Origin: Streptomyces lasiicapitis
GTDB lineage: Bacteria; Actinomycetota; Actinomycetes; Streptomycetales; Streptomycetaceae
Reading direction: 5' to 3'
Length of the DNA stretch: 64,000 bases
Assembly: GCF_014646335.1 (NCBI RefSeq)
Contig: NZ_BMNG01000006.1
Span: forward strand, 286,625 to 350,624
The stretch's first letter is position 1. The number at the start of each line of letters is the position of its first letter. Position numbers and translations under genes: made by a program. This document shows, in pieces, positions 25,490 to 33,985 of this stretch. Under the pieces are notes generated by a model. It saw only the letters and a program-made list of their open reading frames with translations, was not told the DNA's origin and made no database searches.

Positions 25490-25512
25490 GAACAAGTCTG
25501 AAACTTGTTCTA
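25490..25512. promoter_or_regulatory. candidate KstR operator between kstR and the glycosyltransferase operon
   Basis: TGAAACTTGTTCTA at 25499-25512 fits every fixed base of TnnAACnnGTTnnA. It overlaps a perfect inverted repeat with arms GAACAAGT and ACTTGTTC (25490-25510, 5-bp spacer). It lies 53 bp before the GT start and about 180 bp before kstR, so it may control the GT operon, the repressor or both. Confidence 0.72.
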
Positions 25513-25565
25513 GATTACCGTCCCGGCGTAATCTCGCGGACAACTGAAGGCAGAAGGGGGCCAGA

Positions 25566-27104
25566 GTGACCGCTGAGGCCATGGAGGCGGGTCCCCTGCC
25601 GGGGGCGGTGCCGGGTGCGTCGCCGGAGCGCCCGCCGGGTGCGGCGGCCGACGGCGGCAGCCCGCTGCGCATCGCGCTCCTCACGTACAAAGGGAACCCG
25701 TTCTGCGGCGGCCAGGGTGTCTACGTACGGCATCTCTCCCGCGAGCTGGTCCGCCTCGGCCACCGCGTCGAGGTCATCGGCGCGCAGCCGTACCCCGTGC
25801 TCGACGAGGGCGAGGACCTGCGCGGGCTCAGCCTGACCGAGCTGCCGAGCCTGGACCTCTACCGCTCCCCGGACCCCTTCCGCACCCCCAAGCGCGACGA
25901 GTACCGCGACTGGATCGACGCGCTCGAAGTCGCGACGATGTGGACCGGCGGCTTCCCCGAACCCGTCACCTTCAGCCTGCGGGCGCGCCGCCATCTGCGC
26001 GCCCGGCGCGGCGAGTTCGACGTCGTGCACGACAACCAGACGCTCGGCTACGGCCTCCTCGGCGACCTGGGCGCGCCGCTGGTGACGACCATCCACCACC
26101 CCATCACCGTGGACCGCCGCCTTGAGCTGGACGCCGCGCCCGACTGGAAGCGCCGGGCCTCGGTGCGCAGGTGGTACGCGTTCACGCGGATGCAGAAGCG
26201 GGTGGCGCGCCGTCTGCCCTCCGTCGTCACCGTCTCCGGTACGTCGCGTCAGGAGATCGTCGACCACCTCGGCGTCCGGCCGGACCGGATCGACGTCGTC
26301 CACATCGGCGCCGACACGGACCTCTTCTCGCCGGACCCGTCGGTCGCGGAGGTGCCGGGGCGGATCGTCACGACGTCCAGCGCCGACGTACCGCTGAAGG
26401 GTCTCGTCCACCTGGTCGAGGCGCTCGCGAAGGTGCGTACGGAGAATCCGGCCGCGCACCTCGTCGTCGTCGGCAAGCGCGCGGAGGACGGGCCGGTGGC
26501 CGCCGCGATCGAGCGGTACGGCCTCGGCGGTGCCGTCGACTTCGTCAAGGGCATCACCGACGAGGAGCTCGTCGACCTCGTGCGGTCGGCGCAGATCGCC
26601 TGTGTGCCTTCTCTGTACGAGGGGTTCTCGCTGCCCGCCGCGGAGGCGATGGCCACGGGTACGCCGCTGCTCGCCACGACCGGCGGGGCGATCCCGGAGG
26701 TCGCCGGGGCCGACGGGGAGACGTGTCTGGCCGTTCCGCCCGGCGACCCGGAAGCGTTGGCCTCCGGCCTGAACCGGCTGCTCGGTGACCCTGAACTGCG
26801 GGGTCGGCTCGGCGCGGCCGGGCGGGAGCGGGTGCTTGCGAAGTTCACCTGGGCCCGCGCCGCGGAGGGCACGGTGGCCCAGTACCGGGAGGCGATCGCC
26901 CGCTCCGCGGGCCGGGGTTCCTCCGGCCGCTCCGCGGCCCGTGGCCTTGACCGCTCCGCGGCCGGGGTCTCCGGTCGCTCCGCGACCCCTGCATCCGGCC
27001 GCTCCGCGGCCCAACAAGACCCCGGTCCCACGCCCGGCCCCAGACAAACCCCCAACACCCCCGCCCTGGCGCCCACGCCCGAAGGAAGCAGGACCCCGTG
27101 CTGA
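25566..27104 (+). CDS. family 4 glycosyltransferase
   Basis: A 512-residue GT-B enzyme of family GT4. The N-terminal domain has NPFCGGQGVYVRHLSRELVR, and the donor-binding half shows the E-x7-E signature EGFSLPAAEAMATGTPLLA. The acceptor and sugar are unknown; GT4 retaining enzymes build glycolipids and polysaccharides. Residues about 445-512 form a Ser/Gly/Arg/Pro-rich low-complexity tail with repeated GRSA units that is probably disordered. The GTG at 25566 has AGAAGGGGG in front. It heads a tight operon with a methyltransferase and a toroid protein, with a KstR-like operator in the promoter, which would link it to sterol metabolism (inference). Confidence 0.88.
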   Translation: MTAEAMEAGPLPGAVPGASPERPPGAAADGGSPLRIALLTYKGNPFCGGQGVYVRHLSRELVRLGHRVEVIGAQPYPVLDEGEDLRGLSLTELPSLDLYRSPDPFRTPKRDEYRDWIDALEVATMWTGGFPEPVTFSLRARRHLRARRGEFDVVHDNQTLGYGLLGDLGAPLVTTIHHPITVDRRLELDAAPDWKRRASVRRWYAFTRMQKRVARRLPSVVTVSGTSRQEIVDHLGVRPDRIDVVHIGADTDLFSPDPSVAEVPGRIVTTSSADVPLKGLVHLVEALAKVRTENPAAHLVVVGKRAEDGPVAAAIERYGLGGAVDFVKGITDEELVDLVRSAQIACVPSLYEGFSLPAAEAMATGTPLLATTGGAIPEVAGADGETCLAVPPGDPEALASGLNRLLGDPELRGRLGAAGRERVLAKFTWARAAEGTVAQYREAIARSAGRGSSGRSAARGLDRSAAGVSGRSATPASGRSAAQQDPGPTPGPRQTPNTPALAPTPEGSRTPC

Positions 27105-27874
27105 CCGTCGACTTCACCCGTTTCCCGTTGGCCCCGGGGGACCGGGTCCTCGACCTGGGCTGCGGGGCCGGGCGGCACGCCTTCGAGTGCTATCGGCGCG
27201 GGGCGCAGGTCGTGGCGCTCGACCAGAACGGTGAGGAGATCCGCGAGGTCGCCAAGTGGTTCGCGGCGATGAAGGAGGCGGGTGAGGCCCCCGCGGGCGC
27301 GACGGCCACCGCGATGGAGGGTGACGCGCTCAACCTCCCCTTCCCCGACGAGTCGTTCGACGTCGTGATCATCTCCGAGGTGATGGAGCACATCCCCGAC
27401 GACAAGGGCGTGCTCGCCGAGATGGTGCGGGTCCTGAAGCCGGGCGGCCGGATAGCGGTGACGGTGCCGCGCTACGGCCCGGAGAAGGTGTGCTGGGCGC
27501 TCAGCGACGCGTACCACGAGGTCGAGGGCGGCCACATCCGCATCTACAAGGCGGACGAACTCCTCGCGAAGATGCGGGAGTCGGGCCTCAAGCCCTACGG
27601 CACCCACCACGCGCACGGCCTGCACTCCCCGTACTGGTGGCTGAAGTGCGCGTTCGGCGTCGACAACGACAAGGCGCTGCCCGTGCGGGCGTACCACAAG
27701 CTCCTCGTCTGGGACATCATGAAGAAGCCGCTGGCGACGAAGGTCGCCGAGCAGGCCCTCAACCCGCTGATCGGCAAGAGCTTCGTGGCGTACGCGACGA
27801 AGCCGCACCTGCCCCGCACGGACACCCGCACGGACGCCCAGAGCCCGGCCGTCGACGCGAAGGCCGGGGCGTGA
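27098..27874 (+). CDS. class I SAM-dependent methyltransferase
   Basis: A 258-residue methyltransferase with motif I VLDLGCGAGRHAFECYRRGA, an acidic residue after strand 2 (VALDQNGEE), the FDVVIISEVMEHIPDD motif and the post-motif VRVLKPGGRIAVTVPRYGP. It resembles UbiE/COQ5-like enzymes, which methylate small or lipid-like molecules. The GTG at 27098 overlaps the GT stop by 7 bp and follows GGAAGCAGG. The stop overlaps the toroid-gene start. Its acceptor is unknown; because all three genes overlap, they probably act on the same molecule. Confidence 0.87.
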   Translation: MLTVDFTRFPLAPGDRVLDLGCGAGRHAFECYRRGAQVVALDQNGEEIREVAKWFAAMKEAGEAPAGATATAMEGDALNLPFPDESFDVVIISEVMEHIPDDKGVLAEMVRVLKPGGRIAVTVPRYGPEKVCWALSDAYHEVEGGHIRIYKADELLAKMRESGLKPYGTHHAHGLHSPYWWLKCAFGVDNDKALPVRAYHKLLVWDIMKKPLATKVAEQALNPLIGKSFVAYATKPHLPRTDTRTDAQSPAVDAKAGA

Positions 27875-28944
27875 CGATTCCCGAGCGCACCGAACACCTG
27901 GTCCTGCCGGGCGTTCTGACGGCCGATCAGGCGGCGGCGACGGTCCGCGGCATCCTCGCGGTGCAGCGCGAGGACGGCGCGATCCCGTGGTTCCGCGGCC
28001 ACCACCTCGACCCCTGGGACCACACCGAGGCCGCCATGGCCCTGGACGCGTCCGGCGAGCACGAGGCCGCCGCCCGCGCCTACGAGTGGCTGGCCCGGCA
28101 CCAGAACACGGACGGCTCCTGGTACGCGGCGTACGCCGACGGCGACGCGGACGCCGTCACCGACCGCGGCCGCGAGACCAACTTCTGCGCGTACGTCGCC
28201 GTCGGCGTCTGGCACCACTACCTGAGCACCGGCGACGAGGCGTTCCTCGACCACATGTGGCCGGTGGTCGTGGCGGCCGTCGAGTTCGTCCTGGCGCTGC
28301 AGCAGCCCGGCGGCCAGATCGGCTGGAAGCGCGAGCCCGACGGCACCCCGGTCACCGACGCGCTCCTCACCGGCTCCTCCTCCATCCACCAGGCGCTGCG
28401 CTGCGCGCTCGCCCTCGCGGAGCTGCGCGACGACCCGCAGCCGGACTGGGAGCTGGCGACGGGCGCCCTCGCGCACGCGATACGCCGCCACCCCGAGCGG
28501 TTCCTCGACAAGGACCGCTACTCGATGGACTGGTACTACCCCGTCCTCGGCGGCGCGCTCACAGGACCGGAGGCCAAGTCCCGCATCGAGGAGGGCTGGG
28601 ACCGCTTCGTCGTCCCCGGCCTCGGCGTCCGCTGCGTCGACCCCAACCCGTGGGTGACCGGCGGCGAGAGCGCCGAACTCGCCCTGGCGCTCTGGGCGTT
28701 GGGCGAATCCGACCGGGCCCTGGACGTCCTCAGGTCCATCCAGCACCTGCGCGACCCCGAGTCCGGCCTGTACTGGACGGGCTACGTCTTCGAGGACGCC
28801 GCGATCTGGCCCGTCGAGCTCACGACGTGGACGGCGGGCTCGCTGCTGCTCGCGGTGGCGGCGCTCGGCGGGGACGAGGCGACGTGCGGGGTGTTCTCGG
28901 GGGCGGAGCTGCCGACGGGGCTTGACCCGGACTGCTGCGAGTAG
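27871..28944 (+). CDS. prenyltransferase/squalene-oxidase-repeat (alpha/alpha-toroid) protein
   Basis: A 357-residue cytoplasmic protein made of alpha/alpha-toroid repeats, seen in VQREDGAIPWFRGHHLDPWD, ARHQNTDGSWYAAYADGD, ALQQPGGQIGWKREPDG and LRDPESGLYWTGYVFEDAAI. The fold is used by terpene cyclases, prenyltransferase subunits and glycoside-processing enzymes. No canonical DXDD or zinc site of cyclases or prenyltransferases is evident, and there is no signal peptide. A six-hairpin glycosidase-like role is also possible. The GTG start at 27871 overlaps the methyltransferase stop (GTGA), and the whole GT-MT-toroid set would follow the KstR-like operator at 25499. I cannot give a precise function. 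Confidence 0.78.
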   Translation: MTIPERTEHLVLPGVLTADQAAATVRGILAVQREDGAIPWFRGHHLDPWDHTEAAMALDASGEHEAAARAYEWLARHQNTDGSWYAAYADGDADAVTDRGRETNFCAYVAVGVWHHYLSTGDEAFLDHMWPVVVAAVEFVLALQQPGGQIGWKREPDGTPVTDALLTGSSSIHQALRCALALAELRDDPQPDWELATGALAHAIRRHPERFLDKDRYSMDWYYPVLGGALTGPEAKSRIEEGWDRFVVPGLGVRCVDPNPWVTGGESAELALALWALGESDRALDVLRSIQHLRDPESGLYWTGYVFEDAAIWPVELTTWTAGSLLLAVAALGGDEATCGVFSGAELPTGLDPDCCE

Positions 28945-28968
28945 CCCGCCGCAGGCACTGAGGTCCGC

Positions 28969-29298
28969 TCAGTACCTGCGCAGGCGGCCCGCGACGAGGT
29001 GGCCCACGACGGCGTACACGACCGCCGCGAGGCCGTAGCCGGCGACGACGCGGGCCCATCGCTCGTCGAACGTGAACAGGTCGTGCGACCAGCCCGCCAG
29101 CCACCTGGCGGCGTCGTGCACGACCTGCACCAGGTCGTTGGAGCGGTTCGCGTCGAGCAGATCCATCAGGATCCACAGGGCCAGGATGCCGGCCGCCACG
29201 TCCGCGACGAGCACGATGACCTTGGCCGCTCCGTCACTGCCCTTGGTGGCGCCTTGAGTGGTGCCTTTGGTGGTGGTTCGTGGGTGTCGGGGGGACAT
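28969..29298 (-). CDS. small membrane protein, unknown
   Basis: A 109-residue protein with two membrane segments (VIVLVADVAAGILALWILMD and VVAGYGLAAVVYAVVGHLVA) and a central helix HDAARWLAGWSHDLFTFDER. The C-terminus RLRRY is positive. This arrangement resembles small actinobacterial membrane proteins of unknown role. ATG 29298 is chosen because it directly precedes the polar N-terminus (SPRHPRTTTK); the ribosome site is weak. It converges on the toroid gene and is divergent from a lipoprotein gene. Confidence 0.7.
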   Translation of the reverse strand: MSPRHPRTTTKGTTQGATKGSDGAAKVIVLVADVAAGILALWILMDLLDANRSNDLVQVVHDAARWLAGWSHDLFTFDERWARVVAGYGLAAVVYAVVGHLVAGRLRRY

Positions 29299-29426
29299 GC
29301 GGGGCGGGTACCTGGGCTGCGGCCGTTGAAACCCGGACGGGCCCGTCCGGGTGGCGGGGCGGCGGGGGCCGGGTGAGGCTGCGTGCGGGGGAGCCGTCCG
29401 TCCCCGCCCCCTCCGGGAGGTCACCC

Positions 29427-29996
29427 GTGCATCCCCCACCCGTGCGTCCCTCCGCGGCCGCGGTACGCCGCGTGTTCGTTCCACGCGCGTTCGTTCCGCT
29501 CCTGCTGTGCTGCGCCCTGCTCTTCGGTACGGCGGCCTGCGGCGGGGACTCCGACGCCTCGCCGTCCGCGACCAGTTCCGCGGAGCGGCAGAAGTTCGCC
29601 AAGACGCGGTTCGTCGCCAACGCGGGGCTTGCCGCCGGGGCCACGTACCAGTGGATCGTGAAGCCCTACCGCGACGGCCGGTTCAAGTCCGGCGCGGACG
29701 GGCGCAGGTTCGCCCTCGTCAAGGCGGGGCTCGCCGGGGCGTTCACGTACAACCGCCTGAAGGCGGCGCTGCGCAACGCCAAGGGGGATCCGACGCTGGC
29801 CAAGGCGGTGGCGCCGTTGGCGGCGGGGGTGGAGGCCCTGAAGGACCTCCCGTCCAAGCTGCGCAAGGGGGACTCCACGGAGGCTGTGGTGGGGTCGTTC
29901 GACGGGGCGATCAACTCGGTGAAGGATGCGGGGCGCTCCGCGGGCGCCGAGGTCAAGGACAAGGTGCCGTCGGCGGGGGAGCTGGCGAAGGGCTGA
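29427..29996 (+). CDS. putative lipoprotein, unknown function
   Basis: A 189-residue protein with a signal peptide ending in LLLCCALLFGTAACGGDSD, a lipobox-like site with the lipidated Cys in TAACGG. The rest is Ala/Lys-rich and helical (RFVANAGLAAGATYQWIVKP, GLAGAFTYNRLKAALRNAKG, SAGAEVKDKVPSAGELAKG). GTG 29427 sits 6 bp after GGGAGG and gives a full signal peptide. No enzymatic motif is seen. A copy of the dispersed repeat follows its stop. Confidence 0.78.
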   Translation: MHPPPVRPSAAAVRRVFVPRAFVPLLLCCALLFGTAACGGDSDASPSATSSAERQKFAKTRFVANAGLAAGATYQWIVKPYRDGRFKSGADGRRFALVKAGLAGAFTYNRLKAALRNAKGDPTLAKAVAPLAAGVEALKDLPSKLRKGDSTEAVVGSFDGAINSVKDAGRSAGAEVKDKVPSAGELAKG

Positions 29997-30001
29997 GGCG
30001 G

Positions 30002-30112
30002 GGCCCTGCCGGGGGCTCCCCGATCCCGCCCCTTCCCGTAACCAGGGGGCTGCCGCCCCCGGACCCCCGCTATCGGCGCTCCGCGCCTCGTCCTCAAACG
30101 CCGGACGGGCTA
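30002..30112 (+). repeat. dispersed intergenic repeat, copy 3
   Basis: Same order of blocks as at 901 and 9566: CCCGCCCCTTCCCGTAACC, a G/C palindrome around CAGGGGGCTGCCGCCCCCGG, then GCGCTCCGCGCCTCG and CAAACGCCGGACGGGCTA. It starts 6 bp after the lipoprotein stop. Confidence 0.75.
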
Positions 30113-30243
30113 GATCTGGCTATCTGGGGCAACATCTGACAGCCCGTCATTCTCCTCTGGTTCACGTGGAGTTACCCCCTCCGCAGGGAAGGCGTTGCCG
30201 TCGTCGCCGATGATCCTGCCCCCGCCACAGGCAGGAGCCACCG

Positions 30244-31530
30244 GTGCCAGAAGACAGCAGACCCTCCACCGAAGAACCCCGCCTGACCACAAGCCGCCCC
30301 GCCCGCCGTCGCACCCGTCACCCCCGCCACATCATCGCGGCAACCCCCCTGGCCCTGGCGGGCCTCCTCGCGCTGCTCGTGTCGGGCAACTCCCTGCGCC
30401 CCTTCGAGCGGATCACGACGATCGACGGCAAGATGGCGTCGAAGTCGGACTACTTCAAGGACCCGGAGGTCCAGCGGCTGCTGCTGAAGCACGGGATCCG
30501 GGTGGACATACACCGCCTCGGCTCGCGCGGCATCGCGACGCAGTCGCTGCGCGGGATGGACGTGGTGTTCCCGTCGGGCCAGCCCGCGGCGAAGCTGATC
30601 ATGCAGCGGCAGCAGCGCTCGGTGCGCACGGCGCGGCCGTTCGTGACGCCGCTGGTGCTCGGTACGTTCAGGGACTACGCGAAGACGCTGGAGGCGGCGG
30701 GCGTGGCGCGCCCGCAGCGGGCCGCGGGCGGCGGCGAGACGCTGTACTACGACCTCGACATGAAGAAGTTCCTGAATCTGATCGAGGGTCGGAAGACCTG
30801 GAACGGGATCGACTTCGCGGAGCACAGCAACCGCAGCAACGCGGGCCGCGTCCTCGTCCGCACCTCCAGCGTCTGCGAATCCAACGCGGCGGGGACGTAC
30901 TTGAGCATCCTCGCGTTCGTGGAGAACGACAATCAGGCGCCGGGCACTGAGCGCGACCGGCACAAGCCTGCGGGCAGCGGTGGCGGAGCCGCCTCCGACC
31001 CGGTCCTCGACGTCGCCCAGCAGGTCAAGCCCCTCATCAACCTCCAGGGCATGGCCGCCGACGAGCAGGCCGACAGTTACTTCTCCGACGAGGGCGAGTC
31101 CATAGCGCCGGTCTCCCTCATTTACGAGCACCAGTTCCTGAAGCACCAGGTCGACCACCAGAAGAAGCGCGGCAAGCAGGACAGCAGGCGGGTGCTGCTC
31201 TATCCGTCGCCGCACGCCCTCACCGAGCCGGAGCTGATCTCCCTCGGCGAGCAGGGCGACCGCCTCACCGAACTGATGGAGTCCGACGCCGCCCTGCGCA
31301 GGCGCGCCATCGAGCTGGGCTTCCGGGTCCGGTTCTCCGGCGAGGACGGGACGAGCGAGCAGCTCAACGCGTATCTGCGCGAGCACGAGGTGCAGGTGCC
31401 GACGCCGAACCCGGACCAGACGAAGGCGGACGCCCCCGACCTGGACGCGCTGGAGCGCATCATCAACTACGTGGGCTCCTGCCCGCCCGCGGGCCAGGGC
31501 GACGACGAGGACGACGAGGGCGACGAGTGA
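30244..31530 (+). CDS. membrane-anchored substrate-binding-like protein of an SBP/VWA operon
   Basis: A 428-residue protein with a basic N-terminus and a single membrane helix (IIAATPLALAGLLALLVSG, about residues 30-48), then an extracytoplasmic domain beginning RITTIDGKMASKSDYFKDPE, with GMDVVFPSGQPAAKLIMQRQ and SRRVLLYPSPHALTEPELI. The layout suggests a periplasmic-binding-protein fold, although I do not know a named family. The C-terminus is acidic (GQGDDEDDEGDE). GTG 30244 is preceded by AGGAG. Its stop overlaps the next start (GTGA), making it the first gene of a three-gene operon whose next member also has an SBP-like part. Confidence 0.78.
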   Translation: MPEDSRPSTEEPRLTTSRPARRRTRHPRHIIAATPLALAGLLALLVSGNSLRPFERITTIDGKMASKSDYFKDPEVQRLLLKHGIRVDIHRLGSRGIATQSLRGMDVVFPSGQPAAKLIMQRQQRSVRTARPFVTPLVLGTFRDYAKTLEAAGVARPQRAAGGGETLYYDLDMKKFLNLIEGRKTWNGIDFAEHSNRSNAGRVLVRTSSVCESNAAGTYLSILAFVENDNQAPGTERDRHKPAGSGGGAASDPVLDVAQQVKPLINLQGMAADEQADSYFSDEGESIAPVSLIYEHQFLKHQVDHQKKRGKQDSRRVLLYPSPHALTEPELISLGEQGDRLTELMESDAALRRRAIELGFRVRFSGEDGTSEQLNAYLREHEVQVPTPNPDQTKADAPDLDALERIINYVGSCPPAGQGDDEDDEGDE

Positions 31531-33134
31531 GCCCACGCCGCCATCCGGCCCCACCGCGCCGCCGCCGCGAACCAGTGCTCGCCCTCTGCCTGCTCCTCCT
31601 CGCCGCCGCCACCCTCACCGCCTGCACCGACGACAAGGACCACCGCACCCTGCGCGTCCTCGCCAGCCCCGAACTCGCGGACGTCGAGCCGCTGTTGAAG
31701 GAGCTGGAGGACGACACCGGCGTCGAGCTGAAGATGGAGTACAAGGCCACCGCCGACCTCTCCGGGCCGCTCGGCTCCTACGACCTCGCCTGGCCCGCAT
31801 CCGACCGCTCCTATTTGCTGCGGCAGCAGGAGAAGGGGGAGCGGACCGCCCGGCCCGAGTCCACGGCCATCATGCGCTCGCCGGTCGTCGTGGGCCTGGC
31901 CCGTGCGGTCGCGGACCGGCTGCGCCGCGGCGTCCCCGGCGGGCGGCTGTCCTGGGCGGACATCGCCGACGCCGCCGCCGACGGCACCCTGCGCTTCGGC
32001 ATGGCCGACCCGCGCCGCAGCGACACGGGCCGCGCCGCACTCGTGGGCGTGGCCACCGCGGCGGCGGGCACCGGCGGCGCACTGCGCGCCAAGGACGTGT
32101 CCTGCGACCGGCTGCGTGGCTTCCGCTCCGGCCAGACCCTCACCGGCGCCAGTTCCCGCGAACTGATCGACACCTACGTACGCCGCCAGAGCGCCGCCGA
32201 CGCGCTCATCGCGCACGAGTCGGAGCTGCTCACCCTGAACGCGGCAGGGAAGCTGAAACAGCCCCTGGAGATCGTCCACCCCCAGGACGGCATGGTCCTG
32301 TCCGACTTCCCGCTGATGCTGCTCGACGCGGGCGAACACAAGGCGTACCGCAAGGCCGTCGACTGGCTGCGCCGTGACGACGTACAGAAGAAGCTGATGG
32401 AGCGGACCTGGCGGCGGCCGGTCGGGCCGGACGTGCCGCGGCCCGCGAAGCTGCGCGCCGAGATCGGCAACGCGCTCTCGTACCCCGACCAACTCGCCGT
32501 CGTCGAGCGGCTGATGGAGAACTACGGTTCCACCGGCGGCAGCGGGCGTTCCGCCGCGGGCGACCACGTCGTCTTCCTGCTCGACTTCTCCACGTCGATG
32601 CGCGGGCGGCGGATGGCGGACCTGCGCGCCGCGTTCGCCGATCTGAGCGGCGCGGATCCGACGGCGGCGGGCAAGTTCGCCCGGTTCTACCGGGGCGAGC
32701 GCCTGACGGTGGTGCGGTTCGCGGGCCGGGTGCTTCAGGAACGCACCGTGACCGTGCGCGGGGACGGGGACCTGAAGGCCCTCAACTCCTTTGTGGGCAA
32801 GGGGGGTTTCGGGGACGACACGGCTGTCTGGTCGGCGCTCGGGCGCGGCTACGACGTCGCGGCCGGAGCTGTCGCCGACCACCCCCGCCAGCCCCTCTCC
32901 ATCGTGCTGATGACGGACGGCGAGAACAACGCGGGCCTGTCGTACGGGGAGTTCAGGCGTCGGCACGCCCGGCTCGACGCCGCCGCGCGTGACGTGCCCA
33001 CCTTCCCCGTCCACTTCGGCGAGGCCGACGCCGGTGCGCTGCGGCGCGCCGCCGACGCGACCGGCGGGCGCATGGTGGACGCCAACTCCTCTTCCCTCTC
33101 CCAGGCGTTCAAGGAGATCCGTGGGTGTCGTTGA
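31527..33134 (+). CDS. lipoprotein with substrate-binding-like and von Willebrand A domains
   Basis: A 535-residue secreted lipoprotein: signal peptide with lipobox AAATLTAC at about residue 33, then a solute-binding-like domain (RVLASPELADVEPLLKELED, DGMVLSDFPLMLLDAGEHKA) to about residue 330, then a VWA domain (about 340-535). The metal-ion-dependent adhesion site is present as DFSTS in HVVFLLDFSTSMRGRR, with the downstream Thr/Asp residues in VLMTDGENNAG. VWA domains bind proteins in a metal-dependent way. The pairing with an SBP-like domain recalls proteins with an extracellular sensing or chaperone role. The gene overlaps both neighbours. Confidence 0.85.
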   Translation: MSPRRHPAPPRRRREPVLALCLLLLAAATLTACTDDKDHRTLRVLASPELADVEPLLKELEDDTGVELKMEYKATADLSGPLGSYDLAWPASDRSYLLRQQEKGERTARPESTAIMRSPVVVGLARAVADRLRRGVPGGRLSWADIADAAADGTLRFGMADPRRSDTGRAALVGVATAAAGTGGALRAKDVSCDRLRGFRSGQTLTGASSRELIDTYVRRQSAADALIAHESELLTLNAAGKLKQPLEIVHPQDGMVLSDFPLMLLDAGEHKAYRKAVDWLRRDDVQKKLMERTWRRPVGPDVPRPAKLRAEIGNALSYPDQLAVVERLMENYGSTGGSGRSAAGDHVVFLLDFSTSMRGRRMADLRAAFADLSGADPTAAGKFARFYRGERLTVVRFAGRVLQERTVTVRGDGDLKALNSFVGKGGFGDDTAVWSALGRGYDVAAGAVADHPRQPLSIVLMTDGENNAGLSYGEFRRRHARLDAAARDVPTFPVHFGEADAGALRRAADATGGRMVDANSSSLSQAFKEIRGCR

Positions 33135-33909
33135 CGGCAAGTGGTGGGACCTGTGGTGGCCGTGGATGACGGTCTGGCTGGCCACGGCGGTGTGTGTGGG
33201 CGTGCTCGCGCGGTACGCCGTGGTGCGGTGGGCGCTCGGGCGGCCGGGGCGCGGGCGCGCGGCACGGCGCCGCCGCACCTTCCACGGCATGTGCTTCTAC
33301 CTGCACGAACAGCGCGTCATGGACCTCTACCAGACGGGCGGCTTCTCGGCGGCCCTGGAGCAGGAGGTGGCCGACCGCACCAATGTGACGTCCGGGTTCG
33401 GGCTTTGGGCGAAGTTCACCGGCGCGGCGGGCGGCAAGGCGCACCGGGACGTGACGAAGGAACGCTTCACCACCTACGTACAGCAGAACACCCCGATCAC
33501 CGTGATCGGCCTGCTCATGGACACGATGCGGCGCGAGGACGCCGTCGTGCACGCCGACCTCACCACCGGCCGGCTCGTCCCCAACCGCTCTCTCGCCGAC
33601 GCCCTGCGCGACAGCGACGACGACGGGGTGGCGCTGAGTGCCGTCATGTCCGAGTTCGTCTCCGTGACCGGCCGCTTCACGGCCCGCCGCGTCGGCGGCG
33701 ACGAGGTCGTCCTGCGCGCCCGCTACGGCAGCGGCGACCCGCCCGCCCACGTCCGCGTCACCTGCGCCGCCGACGGCATCCGCGAGGAGTTCCTGCACGA
33801 GGACGACTACTTCAGCGGCGAATTCCAGGCCCGCTGCCTGGGCAAGGTCCGCACGTGGAACCGGGAGGCGGGCGAGCTGACGCTGGACGCGGTGGCGATC
33901 TTCCGCTGA
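33121..33909 (+). CDS. membrane-anchored protein of the SBP/VWA operon, unknown function
   Basis: A 262-residue protein with an N-terminal membrane helix (WMTVWLATAVCVGVLARYAV, about residues 14-33), a basic stretch (GRGRAARRRR) placing the rest in the cytoplasm, and a soluble domain containing TFHGMCFYLHEQRVMDLYQT, VTKERFTTYVQQNTPITVIG and FYLH. I do not recognise the family. The GTG at 33121 has a near-perfect AAGGAGATCC site and overlaps the VWA gene by 14 bp, so the three genes are coupled and probably form one membrane complex. Confidence 0.8.
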   Translation: MGVVDGKWWDLWWPWMTVWLATAVCVGVLARYAVVRWALGRPGRGRAARRRRTFHGMCFYLHEQRVMDLYQTGGFSAALEQEVADRTNVTSGFGLWAKFTGAAGGKAHRDVTKERFTTYVQQNTPITVIGLLMDTMRREDAVVHADLTTGRLVPNRSLADALRDSDDDGVALSAVMSEFVSVTGRFTARRVGGDEVVLRARYGSGDPPAHVRVTCAADGIREEFLHEDDYFSGEFQARCLGKVRTWNREAGELTLDAVAIFR

Positions 33910-33985
33910 GGCTGCTTCGTCCGTACGTCGATGAGGGGGCGTACGTCGACGAGTGGGCGTACGCCTGTGAAGTGGGCCGTAGCGT

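Noticed and set aside
6906..28944. A natural-product gene cluster suggested by P450, glycosyltransferase, methyltransferase and prenyltransferase-like genes
   Set aside because: No PKS, NRPS or terpene synthase is present, the genes are spread between unrelated operons, and the P450 and thiolase match sterol-catabolic enzymes. The toroid genes lack cyclase motifs.
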